Part shown: positions 1-11,960 of the stretch, in pieces
Layout of the letters: every line of letters begins with the position of its first letter
Numbering within the stretch: position 1 is the first letter of the stretch
DNA from: Oxytricha trifallax
Lineage: Eukaryota; Ciliophora; Spirotrichea; Sporadotrichida; Oxytrichidae
Direction: 5' to 3'
Assembly: GCA_000711775.1 (NCBI GenBank)
Contig: ARYC01002446.1
Location: 1-64,000, forward strand
DNA length: 64,000 nucleotides
Position numbers and translations under genes: made by a program
The notes under the pieces: generated by a model
What the model was told of the DNA's origin: nothing
Databases searched by the model: none
Seen by the model: the letters and a program-made list of their open reading frames with translations, nothing else

Positions 1-11
1 GCCACAAAAAA

Positions 12-888
12 ATGGCTGAAAGCCAGCTTTCATCCATGTTTAGATCAAAAACTGATATTTATAAGTACTTTACAGAGATATGTAAGATTCATGAAACATT
101 ATTTCTTATCAAGGAACATGCACTTGCCTCCCTCGAGTTCAGTTAATAAGGACTACTTAAAGCAGATACTTAAGGAGGAGAAAAAGATCTTTACAAATGA
201 AGAGGTTAAGATTATCAAAGTGCCAAAATACGAAGAGCTGTCTGTGAAGAACATTCTGTCAGAGATCGGACAAGACAAGCGGATATTGGAGTACTTGCCA
301 CATATTGACAACAAAAAGAAAGTTATCGACAGATAGTACTTTATCAATGTGCTGAACACTCTAGAGCCTGAGTACACAAATAAATTAATCAAACACGCTT
401 AGGATATAAGATTTGATGAAACTAAAAATGAAGAAAAGAAGAACTACATTCTCATATCTGACGCTTGGCACAAGAAGTTACTTCAGCATCCTTATGTTTC
501 AAGTATTATTTCCTTAAGTGTTTAAACCATGTTTAGAAAGTCCTGGTAAAACGATACATCTGCTCAAAGAAAGCACTAAAATAGTTAGCCTTAGAAAGCG
601 CAAATAAAAGCAAGAAGTTGGCATGAGCTTCAAAAGAATGAGAGGGTAGAGAGGAGAAATGATTTTCATGAAACCAAGCGATACTAAGATGAAAAACTCA
701 TAGAAAAATGTAGATTTTCAGACAAGCAATGGCCAAAGTTAAAACTCTACGCCTAAAAAGACCTCAAAATAACTATGAGTTACAAGAAATACTTATCACA
801 ACTTTAAATAATTGATTCTCTTAATTCCTTAATCACAAATACTTTCTACATCTCGTTCGTCAAAGCCCAAAAATTTTTTATTGATTGA
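12..888 (+). pseudogene. TBE 22-kDa-protein homologue of a diverged TBE-like element, frameshifted
   Basis: Read with TAA/TAG as Gln. The first ATG (12) opens a frame resembling the start of the 22-kDa protein in the TBE copies at 42, 49 and 55 kb (an FRSK..D.Y.Y motif). Around position 90 the similarity moves to another frame, so there is a small indel. That second frame stays open to TGA 886-888. Matching landmarks are a KQILKEEKK stretch (TBE: RAILCEEKK), a PKYEELSVKN stretch (TBE: PNYPEISVTN) and a W..LL.HPY.SS stretch (TBE: SELQKNPYISSK). It overlaps the convergent transposase gene by about 90 bp, the TBE gene order. The role of this protein is unknown. The element continues leftward out of the window. 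Confident as a homologue, less so about the exact start. Confidence 0.65.
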
Positions 889-1818
889 GTCCCTATAATT
901 AAATTCCTAATTGTTGCATAGTGCAGAGAGCTTAGCCCTTTTAAATTTTCTCTTCACCAAACTGAAGAAGTCCTCAATGGGGTTTGAATCGGGGAAATAA
1001 GATGGTGTGAATAATATAGGAGTCTCTGCCGTTTCGAAATATTACTTCACTATGTTGCTATGGTGCACTCTCAAGTTGTCCACAATGACAACCGCATCTT
1101 TAGCTCCTAATTTCCCAAACAAACCATCACAAAATTCAAGAAAATTTTCACAGTTGACTGAGTTTAAAATTGTTTGAAATACTAAGCCTCCCGTATTTGA
1201 TATTGTTGCCACAACAGCAATTGTAAAATATTTACCCAAGCTCAATTCGTGCTAAATGTTTTGATTTTTGCACTGTATTCTCTTTATTAATTAGTGTGAT
1301 AAGTAAACATAGTCTGATCTAAGAAGACTATGGTGTAGTTAAGCTATAAATAATTAGCAACTCCTTGCTATAGTGCTTCAAGAGCCTGTTGCCTTTATAT
1401 AAGCTTGCCATGGGGTGGATGCTTTATTGTCTTGGTCACCTTCTGTTTTACTCCGTGTTTTTATATAAGTTCCATAAAGTTGATCTTGAAATTCAAATTT
1501 CAGGGTTGTTTCTATGAATGAGAATACATCTCTCTTATAAAGTTTTCTCTGCGTGCTTAGTTAAAGACTCCTGACTTGTCAAAGTTGCAGATAGCTGTTC
1601 CGAAATTTTTGAAGGCTTATCTCTCTTTTTTTAAAAATTTTTCCAACAAAGTGCTATCAAACTTTCTTCACCAATCAATTCTTTTGAGTACCGTTTATAG
1701 TTTTCCTCATAAACTCTGCAAATTCTTTTTACAGTCGAAGCCCTTAAACTTGTCAGTTGGGAGATTGCTCAGTAGCTCATCAATGAAATTATTCTCCCAT
1801 TACACTGTGATTCTATGA
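796..1818 (-). pseudogene. DDE transposase of the diverged TBE-like element
   Basis: Cut-and-paste transposase of the IS630/Tc1-type DDE superfamily, homologous to the TBE 42-kDa protein. The catalytic part shows a first Asp in FLDQTMF (about 1330), a second Asp in VIVDNLRVHHS (about 1060-1080) and a Glu in SNPIEDFF (about 985), so the DDE triad is present. The stretch 796-1245 is one uninterrupted frame of 150 codons including the TGA stop. Upstream the similarity moves among frames, with TGA near 1250 and in the N-terminal DNA-binding half, so the gene is broken. Sequence differs clearly from the TBE copies further right, so this is a separate subfamily. Confidence 0.75.
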
Positions 1819-2100
1819 AGCGGCAATTAATCACAAAACTGACTTATTCCAATTTTAGCATTAATTAAGTTTTATTAATATATTAATAAGTTAAATAAAA
1901 AATGGAAGTATGAGTTATGGTACCTCAGAAGTATTAAGGACTTTGAATCAGAGCTCCTCACGAAATATTGATGTCAACATTTTGACAATAGCGTCAACAA
2001 TCTGACACCAAAATAAATATTCAGAACCATGAAGCCACCTTTGCATAAAATTGGATCAAAATGATATAAATTATAAAAACTAAAATGGAACAAGCATTGA

Positions 2101-2958
2101 ATGAATACAAATGACCAATTACTACTTGCAGATACAAAAGGAAGAATTCAGCAGTATACTAGCTAGCATCACTCGAGTCATCATCTAGTCGAAAAGATCG
2201 AGAAATATATGAAGAAAGCTTACGAATGCGATGAATGCAATTTCAGATTCAGTCACAGATAGTCATTGCATGTTCACAAGAAAAAGTGCCAAGAGATATT
2301 TAAGAATCGACTAATCAGGGAACTGAAGCTCTTAGCTAACCAAGACATTAAACCAACTCATCTTGTTCAAGAGCCAATCGTAATTCAATGTGACATCCGA
2401 GTGCAAGAAGTGTGGGAAGAGCTCCACAGGTAACAATTAATGAGAACAGGCAAGCTATTCAGAGCTGTAGTGATGGACCCCCCATGGCAACTGAGTTGCT
2501 TTGACTTACTCTACGATACACTCTCAGATAAGGAAATCAAAGAAATACCTATGCACCTCATCCAAGATGAAGGTTATTTGTTTATGTGGGTTACCAATGC
2601 AAAACCAGAAGCAACACTATCATTTTTCAAGAAGCATGAATATAGATGGGTGGAAACAATCGTCTTGATCAAAACCAATAAAAACGGTAAAGTCTATCGT
2701 AGCCCAGGGAGATATATACAACAAGGATTTGAGCTATGTTTGGTTGGAGTGAAAGGAAGCTATGAAAATATAAAACAATTCAGCAAAATGAAATCAAGTC
2801 TAAATGTCATAGTTGAACCTATGCGAAGCATGTCACAGAAGCCAGTAGGATTATACAAGATTGTGGAAAAGCTTGTGCCAGAAGGACCTTATCTGGAAAT
2901 CTTTAGAAGGGATCTTAATATAAGAAGAGGATGGACCACTATGGGAAACCAGTTGTGA
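2101..2958 (+). CDS. C2HC zinc finger fused to MT-A70 adenine methyltransferase
   Basis: An intact 285-codon frame in the ciliate code; TGA directly precedes ATG 2101. Residues 41-63 form a zinc finger: Cys43 and Cys46, then His59 and Cys63. From about residue 114 comes an MT-A70 domain: catalytic DPPW at 126-129, a FELCLVGVKG block, an SQKP..LY.IVEKL block and a C-terminal RRGWTTMGNQ block, all typical of family members that methylate adenine N6 in RNA or DNA. Ciliates use MTA1-type members for DNA 6mA; whether this one acts on DNA or RNA cannot be read from the sequence. The finger recalls the C2H2 fingers ahead of the kinase in TBE 57-kDa proteins, and the gene starts about 280 bp beyond the TBE-like transposase. 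It may therefore be cargo of that element or an unrelated neighbour. No frame damage is seen. Confidence 0.85.
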
Positions 2959-3165
2959 ATTATTATATATGTGTGATTTATTTTATTAATTAATTTAAAC
3001 TCTCATATTAAATTTACGCAATTTAATAAATTCTTTAATTTTAATATAAAATTAAACTGACGAGATAATGGACTCTTTGATGAGTAAGGATTTTATGTGT
3101 AATTCACTATAGAGATTAATTAATATCTCTGGAAGAATAATTTTTTTGATATTGAAATCGAACTC

Positions 3166-3228
3166 TCCGCCCCTTAATTGACCCTAGTGCTGGGTGACCC
3201 AGACTTTTTATTTTTATTATTTTTAAAA
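3166..3228 (-). repeat. Single diverged copy of part of the 18.7-20.9 kb tandem unit
   Basis: The stretch around TTGACCCTAGTGCTGGGTGA followed by CAGACTTTTTATTTTTATTA is an almost exact reverse complement of the block around 18980-19020 inside the tandem array. It lies about 200 bp downstream of the methyltransferase gene and may mark the end of a mobile element. Confidence 0.6.
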
Positions 3229-3392
3229 TTGTATAAATAATTTTTTTATTATTATTTTATATTTTAAATTTTCTACAAAGTCTTAACTAAATAATTTTTT
3301 TAATTATTTTTTATTAAAAGAATTACTATATTATTATTCAAATTTTTTTAATATTCTATTATAGCATTGAATTAAAATTGTCTATTATATAT

Positions 3393-3893
3393 AATTTTAA
3401 ATGATTAATCAATAAATCAGATTCGTATATTTAATATTAATTTCTTTAATTTAGATAAAATTTACTCTATATCGAAATTTTGTTTATTTCGAGATTGAGT
3501 ACCTTAATATATATAATTAACAACTCAAATAAATAAATTATATAATGAAATAACATGTTTTTTTAATATAATGAAATTTTAAATTAAGAAAATTATTATT
3601 ATATTTTATTAAAAGAATTGAATGTAATAAAGGATAAAAATTCAAATATTATAGTATGCTTGATTCAAATATATAAAACATTATTTAAATTATATAATAA
3701 TAAAATAACATTTCATTATCTTAAAAAAACATGTTAATTTATTATATAATTTATTTATTTGAGTTGTTAATTATATATATTAGAGTTCTCATTCTCGAAA
3801 TAACTAAAATCTCGATATAGTGTAACTTTTATCTAATTTAAAGAAATTAATATTAAATATACGTATCTAATTTATTAATTAATCATTTAAAAT
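3393..3893. repeat. Inverted repeat with ~175-bp arms
   Basis: The arm at about 3393-3567 (starting TTTTAAATGATTAATCAATA) reappears as its reverse complement at about 3720-3893 with scattered mismatches. The loop is about 150 bp. It is AT-rich and has no coding content. Probably a non-autonomous foldback element or IES; no target duplication was identified. Confidence 0.6.
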
Positions 3894-6810
3894 TCAATTT
3901 ATACTCAATTCTATCGTTGATCCTATAAATCTTTTTATATAATGTATTTTTATAGAGTTTCACTTATTTAATACATTTTCTATATGAAGCATGAGTATTT
4001 TTCTATATATTTTACAATCTTATAATTTAATCTTAATGATTTCTAATTCCTGAGATTTATTTTTTTAATTTATAGGTTTCAACATTACTATTACTCTTGT
4101 AATTCATTTTTTACATTAAAAATTATATTATAAGAAATAAATCTTCTGGTTTTATTTTTTAATTTCACTGTTTTCTTGTAATTCTCATTTATTATTTTAA
4201 TTTTATTGTTTTACATTTTTACCTTTTTTACCTTCCATTCACTCACTTTAATGCAGCTTCAAGTTTTATCAATCAACTATGTTGATTTCATATTTTTACA
4301 TCTGCAAATTTATATCATTTTAAAAATTTCACATCAGATGTTACCGCTTTAAACAGGTTGAATTTTTTATATATTTCTCTATAAGTTTAGTCAGTTGTTG
4401 TTTCACTAAAAACTCCAAAATTCTTCTAAATAATAGTTTGAAATCAAATTCATAATAATGTCAAATTTTTATGGTTTAATATAAAAATAAATATGATTCT
4501 AGTTTTGCATCTACTCAAAGGTCATTAAATCTATATTTGCTCTTCATGATAGTAATAGTTATTTAATAATATTTATACCCATTATTATATTTAAAGAATT
4601 ATATATACACATTATATAACTATAAATATAATTTTAAATTGTGAGTGATTGAAACCAACCTGTAACATGAATAGACACCAAACATACTGATAGAGTTATT
4701 TAAAATCTTAAACTAAGATTGGAATAAAACTATTACCTGATATGGTTGATGATTGAGATTTCGGTACTTTTACGAGTGTAGATATACTTAATAGTTATAA
4801 ATAGGATTCCTGAGAATCGCATACTTTTATTAAAAAAAAGGGACAATTAATGTAATTAATTTTAATTAATACTTTTATCAAAATTTTATAAGAAAATCAC
4901 AGTATATTGGCAACAAACACTCCTTGAAAAGAAAATAAAATGCAGTGTTGTTTCATCGAAAAGATAATCAATTAGGTCGAATTCATTGAAAAATTGAAAT
5001 AATAAATACTCAGACAAATACACAAACCTAATAATAATATGTTGTTTATAATGAAATTTTATAAATTTAATTACTTAATGATTTTAATGGTTAGATTAGG
5101 GTGGAGTGGATTTACTCCTTCATTAGATAATGCTGAATGTGCGTGGGCTGTGTAGTTATTCACTATTTATTCTGCAGGTTTGATCCCCGTTTAGGAGACA
5201 TGCATAAATGCTGTCAAAAAATTTAGTTACTTTATTTGCGGTGTGAGTCACGAAATTTTATTTTTTTGCGACTTACTCCGCTTTTATCTTTATATTTATT
5301 CACATCTTTCTACTTTCTATAGATTATTATTTTTCATATTTAGCTTGCGGTTTATATAAAAAAAGCATTAAATATCAAGGAAGATTTTAAGTTACTAAAA
5401 ATAGAAACAAACTTAAAATTTTACCATATTAAGATGAGATAATGTGGTATAAGAAAAAAGTAATAACTTTTACTATAAAAAACATACAATATTAATTGGA
5501 AGAACAACATAAAAAATATGATAATTTTGAATGATCAAACAAAATAATCTGGAGTGACTCGCAAAAAAAATAAAATTTTGCGAGAGGCTCCGCACTTTAC
5601 TAATCTTAAAATTTGAGCAGAGTTTATGTATATAAAGACAGCAAAAATCAAACCCACATCTTCAGCATCGGTAACTCAAATTGCTAAAAGTGATTTAGCG
5701 CTGCCAAACTCTGAAAAACTGCCATCAATTATGATTAAATAATCAAATATAATTAGATCTGATACAATAAAATTAATATTATTCATCATATATTTTTAGT
5801 AGATTTGTTCATTTTTTTTGAATATTTAAACTTTCGATTTTCAAGCAAAATTGACCTAAATATCTTTATCTATTCAAACTTTTGATAAAAAATTTATAAC
5901 CAAAATGCGATAAGCACAATTTAACATTTATTAAGAAATTAATTTGTTTTCTACAAAGCATTTAATTTGAGGAAATAAGTAAACTCCAAAAGAAAGATGC
6001 CTATAATATATTAAAAACTTATCAGGAAATATAGGTGAAAATATTTAAATTAAATTCATAACAAAATTAGTATTGCATTTATTCCTATACAGACACACTA
6101 CTAAGTAATAAAAGCATTGCTTGCGTTATGTTATTAATTTTCTTGAAATGTATAGTTTTTATGAAGATATATAAACGACTTAAACCAATAAGTTGAGTAT
6201 TTTGTAGATTTTATAAATAATTAAGTCAAGCAAATGCTCAATTAAGGTTGATTAAACCTATATTACTAAATTTAATGTAGGATTACTAATAACTGTTTCT
6301 TATTTATTTGAATTCTCAAAAATCTATAGTGACTTAATGAAAAAGATTAAGGGTAATTTGATAAATCAAATGATGTCCACAATTGGATCATTCTCAATTC
6401 AAATAGTTATTGAAATCAATTATGAAAATTAGACACTTTGACTATATTAGTGGAATCTTTCAAGTCTTACATATTCATTGTTAGTAATCACTCTATCATA
6501 TATATTTATTGAATTTATAAATTTTAAATAAAAATATTAATATATATATTTAACTTTAGGTAAAATCAATAAATAGTTGATAACATATAATATTTGAAAA
6601 TAATTAAGACCTCTCTATCTGTAATAATTTTGCTTAAACTATGGTATCTTCGTCCTTGAACAATGAATCTCATTATATAACAGTTTCTCTTTATCTTGTT
6701 CTTATTACTCTCTCCTGTATGATTTAGTACTAATTACCTGTATTATAATTTTCCTCATACCTTTCCTTCTTTCTTCATTTAAGCATTTTTCAATAATCAT
6801 TTACTTAGAT
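3894..6810. other. AT-rich germline DNA without supported genes
   Basis: Mostly low-complexity AT sequence. A short imperfect inverted repeat pairs about 5236-5291 with 5550-5598 (GCGGTGTGAGTCACGAAATT against a GCGGAG...TCTCGCAAAATT block). No homologous coding sequence was recognised. Confidence 0.5.
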
Positions 6811-7111
6811 ATGTAAATATTCGCTCATCCAGAGAGTGGAGTCTTGTATAAGCAAACACGTCAGATTGATGTTAATATACTTGCTTCTATCAATGTATTG
6901 ACAGTTACCAGTCTAATTGATGAGGTTCGTCTTGGTATTATTTGATAGATAGTTAATATAAAATCCTCTTTGGATTTATAAAAATCTTATGAATTCTAGA
7001 GGTCGTTGTTACTACGAGGATTCTTGGTATAACTACGCTACCACTCTCTCAACTAACTTATTTAACTAAGAGCAATAGCCGGATTGCTTAATGGTCACAT
7101 CATTTTAATGA
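6811..7111 (+). CDS. Unassigned coding patch (two short frames, likely MDSs)
   Basis: Two GC-richer frames lie close together. 6811-6945 contains FAHPESGVLYKQTRQIDV and ends LIDEVRLGII before TGA. 6989-7111 contains RCYYEDSWYNYATTLSTNLF and reads two TAA/TAG codons as Gln. Amino-acid use is balanced and unlike the AT-rich flanks, suggesting macronuclear-destined exonic DNA. The product is not recognised and the two frames may not belong to one gene. Confidence 0.4.
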
Positions 7112-10100
7112 CCACTTCCTGTTATATAGTTGGTTAAGTTATAATAGTATCGAAGTCAAAGGTTATCTATCAACTATCGTGTCTTAATTAGATAAAATTA
7201 AATATCCTCGGTAAAATAATTTAGAAAATTATCTTCACATATTTATTTATTTATATTTTATTATATTAGACACTCTATTATTAAAAAATGATATAGAATT
7301 CATAGATAATAAATATAAATAAATAGGAATGAGTTAAGTTCATAAAATTATAAATAGCTGGAAATAATTAAAATAATATGATCTGCTATTGTTTAATCAT
7401 CATTTGCTTTCTGAAGTGTGTTTGTGTCTCTTTGTTGTTCCTGATTTATATAAATATCAATTGGAAGAGCTTCTTCACCATAACTTTAATTTGTAATTAT
7501 TCTGACACAAAGAGTGATAAATTTTCTTAATATTTTTAGAACAAAAACCTCTATCTTTTCACATATCCATTCAGGCAAGCAAAAAATGGCTTTTATGCAA
7601 ATTATGAGGTCTTTTTAAGTACTAATTGAAGACAAATGCAAGTAATGGCTAAATAACATGAAACCAAGAAGCGAACAGAGGAAACATTATTGAAGGTTAT
7701 AGCTTTATGGATACTTTGGTAAGTATTAATTAAATAAGAATTAAAATTTAATGTAACATTATAATACTAATTAATCTAACAGATATCCTAACATTAACAG
7801 GTTGTTTATATTTTAATAGGCCTAAGTAATCTGCAATACTTTCTTACAATAGTTAAATAGTTAAGATTTAATTTTAATTGTAATTATCATCTCTAATTTA
7901 CAGAGAAACATTTCTTACTAATATTACCTCTATTTATTGCTTTAAATAAAATCAATTGATAAATTAGTTATTTATTGATAATATTCATCAATTAATTAAC
8001 ATGTTTTATTAATTGTTTTTTAACTTCATATTTTCCTTATATTTTTAAAGATTGAAGTAATGCAAACAAATCCAATGCTAGAAAGAGATCTTAGAAATAG
8101 AAAATTGATAGCCACTATTCAGAATATATGCTCCTATAATAGTATAATTTATATTATTTAAATTATTTATATTATTTATATTATATATATATTACTATCT
8201 TTATTATTAATTATTTGTTCTTAGTTGGAATTAAGTTATAAATTTATGGATGAGCTCAAATGTAAGTTTAAAATAAGCAGTAGTTCAGATAATTTAATAG
8301 AAGCAATAATTTTATATATCCTAGTACATTGCAAATAAATATAGTATGACTTATATTGAATTATAATTATGATGCAATATGAGCAATAAATAATAATAAT
8401 TTCAATTAATAGGATATGATCAATCCATGAAATCTTTGATTAAATGTTGACAGATCAAATGCTTTATAATGTATCTCATCGTGTTTATTGAAATATTCCT
8501 ACATTTTCTTTAATTTTCTATGCCTCAATTCTTTCAGTTAATTTTATTTAACTAACTATAAGCTGTGGCTGATGTCTTTCTGACAATATAAAATTTTAGA
8601 CTATTCCTTTATTCTTAAATTTTATCATTTCCTAGGATCTAAGATTTAATGATAAGTTGATTTTAATGACAAATAATTGCTTTGAAAATATATGATTGGT
8701 TTTATCTCTAACTTTAAATAAAATACATCACCTATTTTAATCCCTTCAATTTATATTTATACAAGGTTGCACTATTTTCGATTGAAATTACGTTGGAGAT
8801 GACCTTAAATATGAGTCAAAGAAATTTGAACAACGAATACTAGTTGTAGTTGCCTCAATAAATATATGCTATTTGATCAATTTTAGTGTTATAATATTGA
8901 ATTTTAAGTTTCTTGCGAATTATTTAGGAATTTCCAGGTTAATTTAACTGTATATGAAATTCATACCTGTTTAACTATGAAGTATCATGTGATTTAATGT
9001 GCTCTGGGTTTAGGGTGTATTTAGTGGGTACTTGATGAAAGATATCTGCTATTATATTTTGACGTTTTAACTTATTTAGTTAGTTTATGAAAGTAATGGT
9101 TAGATTTGTGATTTATATGTTGGGGAAATGTGGAAAGCAAAGAGAGTAATGATATCATATGAACAGATATTTTAATCTAAAAGGATGTCTTTTATTTGCT
9201 TAAGACTTGCTTTACTGAGTAAGTACTGTCTAGTCATACATTTTCAGAAGAATCTAATAATATGCTTTAATTTCTAATTATTAAATTCCTCTATATGCCA
9301 CATTAAATATCAATATTTATAGTTTTATCTGATATATTATTTAAATCAATCTAATGAGTCAACTGTTTAAACTGTTAATAAGACAAGTGAGAAATATATA
9401 ATTAATGTGGAATAAAATATGTTTTAAAATCTTACTGAATTCATCAGTCTTTTCTATATGATCTCTTCGCATTTGAATTTTCGATCAGATTACCAGTTCT
9501 TGATGATTTCTCTTTTTAAAACTATTTGGTAAAATTTACCTATTAGATTATTTAACTTATTCATTTTGATCATACTATTAATTTACATACTATTAATTTA
9601 CTAGAGGTTTATAATTTAAAGATCTTAGTCATGTTCTCAACCTAGGTATTTATTAACATTTTAGGGGATATGAGTTCTCCCTCCATAGAGAAAGCTTTCA
9701 ACAAATGTAGTGGCTTAATTCGAATATTGTCAAGCCAACTGATCCTAAGTTCTTCTTATCCTAAGCCTTTTCAAATGATTCTACTCAATTTTTAGAGTTT
9801 ATCTTCTTTCCCTACACTACATTATAATTAAGATTTATGGAGATATAAAAATAATATAATATATTACAAAGTTTTAGTAGAATCAATAAAATAGAATGCA
9901 ATAAGCTCAATTTTAATCTATCAGTAATTTAAAATAAGAATTAATATTGTTTGTATCTCTAAGATTTTGTGAAAAAATAATGTTCTGTCAATCTTAGTTT
10001 TTTGAAATAAACTCACCGTACTTAATTGCTTTCTTTCAATTAATGACATTTAATAAATCAGATATTAAAACTAAAGTAAAATCTATTTTTATTTAAACTT

Positions 10101-10555
10101 AAACTTGTCTAATAACACATTGTATATATTCATAGCAAGATGCCAGGACAATTCTTTTTAATTTTATATAATGTAAAGTTCAATAATTATTATTATGAAT
10201 TTTAAAATAAAATGGATAAATAAATAGTTTAATTAAATTTTCATTTCTTTGCTTCAGTTACGCTTTGGCTTAACAATATTCTCATCTAAAAATAGCACTA
10301 TAAATATGTTATTCATTATTTGTTAACAATTAGATTCCATTTTGAGTTTATTCATATCTTATAAGATGTCTAATATTAACATTTGTGGAAAGTATTGCAA
10401 ATAAAACTGGCAACTTTTAAGATTTATGTAAAATTTTTTAATAAGTTTATTTTTCTCAAATTGGAATATTTTTAATGAATTATAACTTGATAAAATTAGT
10501 TTGTTTTTATTATTAAAATAAAGTAGGAGTAAGTATATTTAGAAATTAAAATAAA
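7112..10555. other. AT-rich germline DNA with weak coding patches
   Basis: Two weak candidates stand out. About 7586-7735 (plus) has overlapping open frames including TKKRTEETLLKVIALWILW, followed by a GTAAGT that could be a splice donor. 8763-8876 (plus) is 38 codons long and contains VALFSIEITLEMTLNMSQ. Neither is recognised. The rest is AT-rich with no supported gene. Confidence 0.3.
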
Positions 10556-10559
10556 AGAT

Positions 10560-10698
10560 TGTAGAAAAATGTGAAAGTGATGATGAAATGCATGAAACAA
10601 TAAAATATTAAGTTTACTTTCGTATTAGTATTGATGCATTATAACATGCGATTATTCTTTAAAGTAAATCTGGTCTTCACCATTAGCATCGACTTGAT
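10560..10698 (-). CDS. Calcium-dependent protein kinase, last EF-hand segment
   Basis: Minus strand from 10698 reads NQVDANGEDQIYFKE, matching the final EF-hand loop of CDPKs (usual pattern EVDANGDG.I.F.EF). It continues the EF-hand coding segment at 11474-11867: removing the TA-flanked element 10701-11471 joins AVNDII directly to NQVDANG in frame. The 3' limit is unclear because the frame stays open into AT-rich DNA. Confidence 0.7.
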
Positions 10699-10700
10699 TA

Positions 10701-11471
10701 TTGATAAAATAGATAAAAATAGGAAATTAAAGAATCAAGTTTATGATTTATATTTATTTGTAATTATAACTGTAAGTAATTAGGAGTGTTCTTAATTATA
10801 ATTAGATTTAGATTTAATATTAAATTAATTAATAATCATAAATATATAATTAGTGGGCAGGTGGCAGGTGGTCTGGCAGGGTCTTTAGCAGCCCACTTTT
10901 AATTATATTTATAAATTATCATTATTAAAGATGAAAAGATATTAACAATCAACTATCTACTCAAGAGTAACTTTCCCTCTCTCTCGCTGGTCTCTAACCC
11001 AGCAGTATGTACCCACTTTTTTTCCATAAAATGTCTTATAGTCAGTGCTATGGCTAGCGCAGCAGATACTATAGTTGTTGAACCAGGTGAAAAGGATAGA
11101 TTAAGAGAAGAGAGATTCTAGTAGAGGAGGAAGCCTAAGCCGCGCTTGACACTTGTCAGATCACTCTATAGCAAAGAAGAGATATAAAAATCTACTGAAA
11201 GGACTGAGAGAGCAGGAGTGTACCTAACTTTTACATTATAGAAAAATATCCAAGATTTCGCATTTTATAAATATAATTAAAAGTGGGCTGCTTAGAACCC
11301 TGCCTGCCCACCTGCCCACTAATTATATATTTATGATTATTAATTAATTTAATATTAAATCTAAATCTAATTATAATTAAGAACACTCCTAATTACTTAC
11401 AGTTATAATTACAAATAAATATAAATCATAAACTTGATTCTTTAATTTCCTATTTTTATCTATTTTATCAA
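10701..11471. mobile_element. TA-flanked inverted-repeat element (IES-like) in the CDPK gene
   Basis: Begins TTGATAAAATAGATAAAAAT and ends with its reverse complement. The arms (about 10701-10915 and 11270-11471) are nearly identical. TA is duplicated at 10699-10700 and 11472-11473, as for Tc1/mariner-type insertions and many ciliate IESs. Removing the element plus one TA restores the coding frame across the junction. The middle (about 10960-11240) is GC-richer and carries its own open frame, so this is not a simple MITE. Confidence 0.85.
11050..11270 (+). CDS. Coding patch nested inside the TA element
   Basis: ATG 11050 opens a frame with MASAADTIVVEPGEKDRLRE, then an arginine/lysine-rich stretch around KPKPRLTLVRSLYSKEE, using TAG/TAA as Gln. 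GC content is well above the flanking arms. No family was recognised. It could be element cargo or an MDS of another gene interleaved within the IES. The frame runs on into the right arm, so its true 3' end is unknown. Confidence 0.45.
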
Positions 11472-11473
11472 TA

Positions 11474-11867
11474 ATAATGTCATTGACAGCTTCTCTGAGA
11501 TCATCTTCTCAAAACAAATTATTCCCTTGATTTTCTCAGATGAGATGGAGCCACTGTTGTCTTATCGCAAATCTGAAAACATCCTTAAGCTTGCTTTATT
11601 CAAGTTATTCTTTTCATTCATTGCAGCTACAATGATCTCAGAGTAATCAATAAATCCACTCTCATGTTTATTGATAGACTAGATCATTTACTCAATGTTA
11701 ACCTTTTCCATGTTCTTCCCAAACACAATAGTGTAACCCTCCAAGATCTCTTCAAGTGAATGTTTATCGTCTCCATTCTTGTCGTTGTCTAATGAGGCAG
11801 AATTATTTTCATGCTTGTCATCAAGAATATCACTGACTTTGAATTCCTACCATATTGACCTGGTCAT
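11474..11867 (-). CDS. Calcium-dependent protein kinase EF-hand region (MDS)
   Basis: The minus strand encodes a calmodulin-like tail of the CDPK type: LEEILEGYTIVFGKNMEKVN, then NKHESGFIDYSEIIVAAMNE (EF-hand, degenerate ligands), then FSDLRQDNSGSISSEKIKGI (next EF-hand). The frame shifts by one base near 11515, after which EDDLREAVNDII runs to the TA element and continues in NQVDANG at 10698. No kinase domain lies in the window, so this is only the regulatory part, as expected for a gene split into MDSs. Loop positions 1 and 12 deviate from consensus in both hands. With the frameshift, this may be a decaying paralogue. Confidence 0.72.
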
Positions 11868-11960
11868 TCTTGGCAGTCAGTCTAGGCATTAGCCTTTCGG
11901 CATATCTCACTTCCAGTATTTCAGTCGAAATGGAGGCTTGGCGGCAGCCAGTGCCACCAC

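Noticed and set aside
1576..1818. Plus-strand frame antisense to the first transposase
   Set aside because: It is the shadow of the transposase N-terminal region, which shows homology on the minus strand.
5095..5220. Possible tRNA (GGTTTGATCCCC resembling a B box)
   Set aside because: No matching acceptor stem, A box or anticodon arm could be drawn around it.
10701..11471. Calling the CDPK-interrupting unit an intron
   Set aside because: It lacks GT-AG ends, is 771 bp with long inverted arms, and is bounded by a TA duplication.
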